DNA of 64,000 nucleotides from contig OX463815.1 in assembly GCA_949825045.1 (NCBI GenBank), forward strand, positions 32,169,356 through 32,233,355. Direction: 5' to 3'. Source of the stretch: Argyresthia goedartella (taxonomy: Eukaryota; Arthropoda; Insecta; Lepidoptera; Argyresthiidae). A program made the translations under genes and the position numbers. This document shows positions 59,501-62,500 of this stretch, piece after piece (positions within the stretch are counted from its first letter, which is position 1; each line of letters starts with the position of its first letter). Below the pieces are notes generated by a model. The model was not told where the DNA came from. It saw nothing but the letters and a program-made list of their open reading frames with translations, and did no database searches.

Positions 59501-62500
59501 GTTAAGTGTTTGATTTAATCAACTAACTACGACATACATACTAGAAACTATATGACTTTACTAAAATAATAGGTACATAACTTGCTTATCGAAAGCCGCG
59601 GTTAATATCTGCCCTCTCAAATTCTGTCATTTCCCGAATACTCTAACTGCTGCTCAATTTTAAGTGAAACTTATAACTGTTGTTGTCGATGCACTGGCGA
59701 CATACAGTGCCAATAATTTTGAGTCAAACTATTGAGTCTATAAGAACATACTTACGACCGGTTTAGCCTAGCGGGTAGTAACCCTGCCTACGAAGCTGAC
59801 GGTCCTGGGTTCGAAACCCGGTAAGGGCAATATTTGTGTGATTAGCATCAATATTTGTTTCTTAGTCTTGCATGTTTTTATGTATTTACTGAAGTATTTA
59901 TCTCTTTTAAATATATCGTTGTCTAGTACCCATAACACAAGCCTTGTTGAGCTTGCTATGGACCTAGTTCAAGTTGTGTAAGATTGTCTTCGAATATTTA
60001 TTTGTTATTATTGTTATAATTATTTATACTTCTCCTTTGACTAGGTAGATTAACCTAAGATTACGTAAATGGTAACTGTACGTCTTAACCTCGACTCTCG
60101 TTTGGAGATAAGGAGGTCGTAAATGCAAGTACGTACCAACTAAAGCATCCTCCATGATGCTGGCGCTATAAAGCTCTTGTCTGAATACTGGCGCGTTGTC
60201 GTTGACGTCCACAACCGATATGTCCACGTCCGTCGTGTCGGAGAGGGGAGGCGTCCCACCGTCTCGCGCTGTCACTGTGAGGAGGTAGCCTGGGGGTAAC
60301 AGAAATGTGTGTGTTAAAGTGGTTGAATAAATCACTAAACGGTTCCGTAGTCTTCTCGATATGTCTGTCTGCTCCGGAATACTATACTTTTGAATATATT
60401 TTACGGATAACCAAACGCTCTTGATAAACCTTGCACCTAGACTAAGACTTCCCACCTACAGTTCCAACTGAGATAGGTACAACGGCCGCAGGGTCAGACC
60501 GAGTCGGTTGACTAGGCCTTTGAGACAGATGAACTGATGAACTGTCTAGTACTGAGATCCCCTATCGGAGTGACCATTCCTTATCGTGTATCTGTGGCAG
60601 ACAAATTGTATGATTCCACATTTTACAAACGGCGTCGTCCGTTTACAAACACGCGCTGTTATGTAATATGCCGAAGGCAAATTGCAAATTGAAATTAAAA
60701 TAGCAATATATCAGGGCAAAACACTGCGATAGCTTAGGTGAAGGGTAAAGGGGGTGAGCGAAGCGAAGCCCCCTTTACCCTTCGTGTTAGGTTGAACATG
60801 TAAGAACAACAATAAATGCTTAAAACATAAAGGAGTGTCAATTTGTCTTCGGCATATTACATAGCAGCGCGCGTTTGTAAACTTTCCGCCAGACTGGGCT
60901 AGCTAGTGGTAGAAGATAGGAAATGGTCTAAGGCAGAGGAGGCCTTTGGGACTAGCTGCCCAAAGTATCCCTATCAATTGGTAGTGACGGCGAGAGTTGA
61001 TTAGGAACTGGGTCGGACGCCGTCACTGGCAGACTGTACGAGACTTGCACGTTGACAGATTATACGAGACTTGCACGTTGACAGACCGTACGAGACTTGC
61101 GCGTTGACATACTTTACGGGACTTGCACGTTGACAGACTGTACGAGACTTGCGCGTTGATAGACTGTACGAGACTTGCGCGTTGTCAGACTGTATGAGAC
61201 TTGTGTGTTGTTAACAGACTTAAAGAGACTTGCGCGTGGACAGACTGTAAGGGACTTTCTCGTTGACAGACTGTATGAGTCATGTTCATTTACAGACTTT
61301 ACGAGACTTACCCGTTGTCTCGTACAGTGACACTGTAATGTACTGCACAATACTTGCGCGATGACGCCGACGTCACTGTTTAGTATGTGTATAAACTACT
61401 AGCACAATGGTGCCATGGTGGGACGACCTGACCTGTTTTCTTCCGGACTCACGGAGTTCATGAAAGTAGAGTCGTTTCCCTAGCTTTACACTGAATCACT
61501 AACCGCTCAAAGTCTCTCTATCAAGTGGTGCATTAGTTGTGACGGCGCCGGTACGCGGGTTGATCAGGAACTCGGTCTGGCGCTCGGCGCCGGACGCCGC
61601 CGCTGACAGACTGTACGAGACTTGCGCGTTGATGCCAACGTCACTGTCGGTAGCTGAGACTACCAGGACTGTGGTGCCGATTGGGGCGTCTTCGAATACC
61701 TGGGGAATTGTAAGCGAAGGTTATTATTTTATTACATGTGCTTTAAAAGTAGGGCAAATATTGTGTAGATGTAATGGCCAGATTGAACTTTTAGATATTT
61801 TATCTACACACGTATCATAAACCCTCTTTACTGCGTATAAAAACCGCAAGTTACCATCAGCATAATGTTAAACTACTTGATAAAAACTTATCTGAAAAAT
61901 TACACATTATGACCATAATGTGTAATTTTTCTACATATTATGACATTCAAATTTCGAACGCCGACGCCCGCCTGCATGCCGCCCCCAGTTTGTCTGTGAA
62001 GTTGGTATTGACATTCAAATTTCGAACGCCGACTCCCGCCTACGTGAAGTTGGTACTACATTACATGCTAAACAACTGCAGAGCCACAATGCCGGCCAAA
62101 GATGCGGTTCCTGAACACATTGTGCCGGTCGACTATGTTAGTCATATTTTCACGTAATGTTAAGATAAGTTGACGACCGTCACAGATAAGGTATATTTAT
62201 ATTCATCACGCACTATGTCTTATGCACGTCATTAATAACATGTACCAACCTAGTATATAAGCTAGGATTACCTATAATAAACCAGTCTGGTATTTGCGCG
62301 CATCTCAAGCCTTTTACTTTACTCCCGAAGATGTCGCTCTCCTTATAATTGCCTCTGGCAAACACATCAAAGAGAGCTTATGATATGTGTATAGATAAAC
62401 TAGTGTATGTAACTGTACATAATTAGGCATTAAAACTCTCGAGTGATATTATTATGAAACTCGCCTTCGGCTCGTTTCATAAACCCACTCTCGAGTGTTA

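Noticed and set aside
59755..59830. A functional tRNA gene
   Set aside because: A and B boxes are present but the 3' acceptor end is replaced by a SINE body that recurs at 57.8 kb.
61036..61330. CRISPR-like regular array
   Set aside because: The 26-bp units are contiguous without spacers and derive from the neighbouring exon; the setting is a eukaryotic intron.
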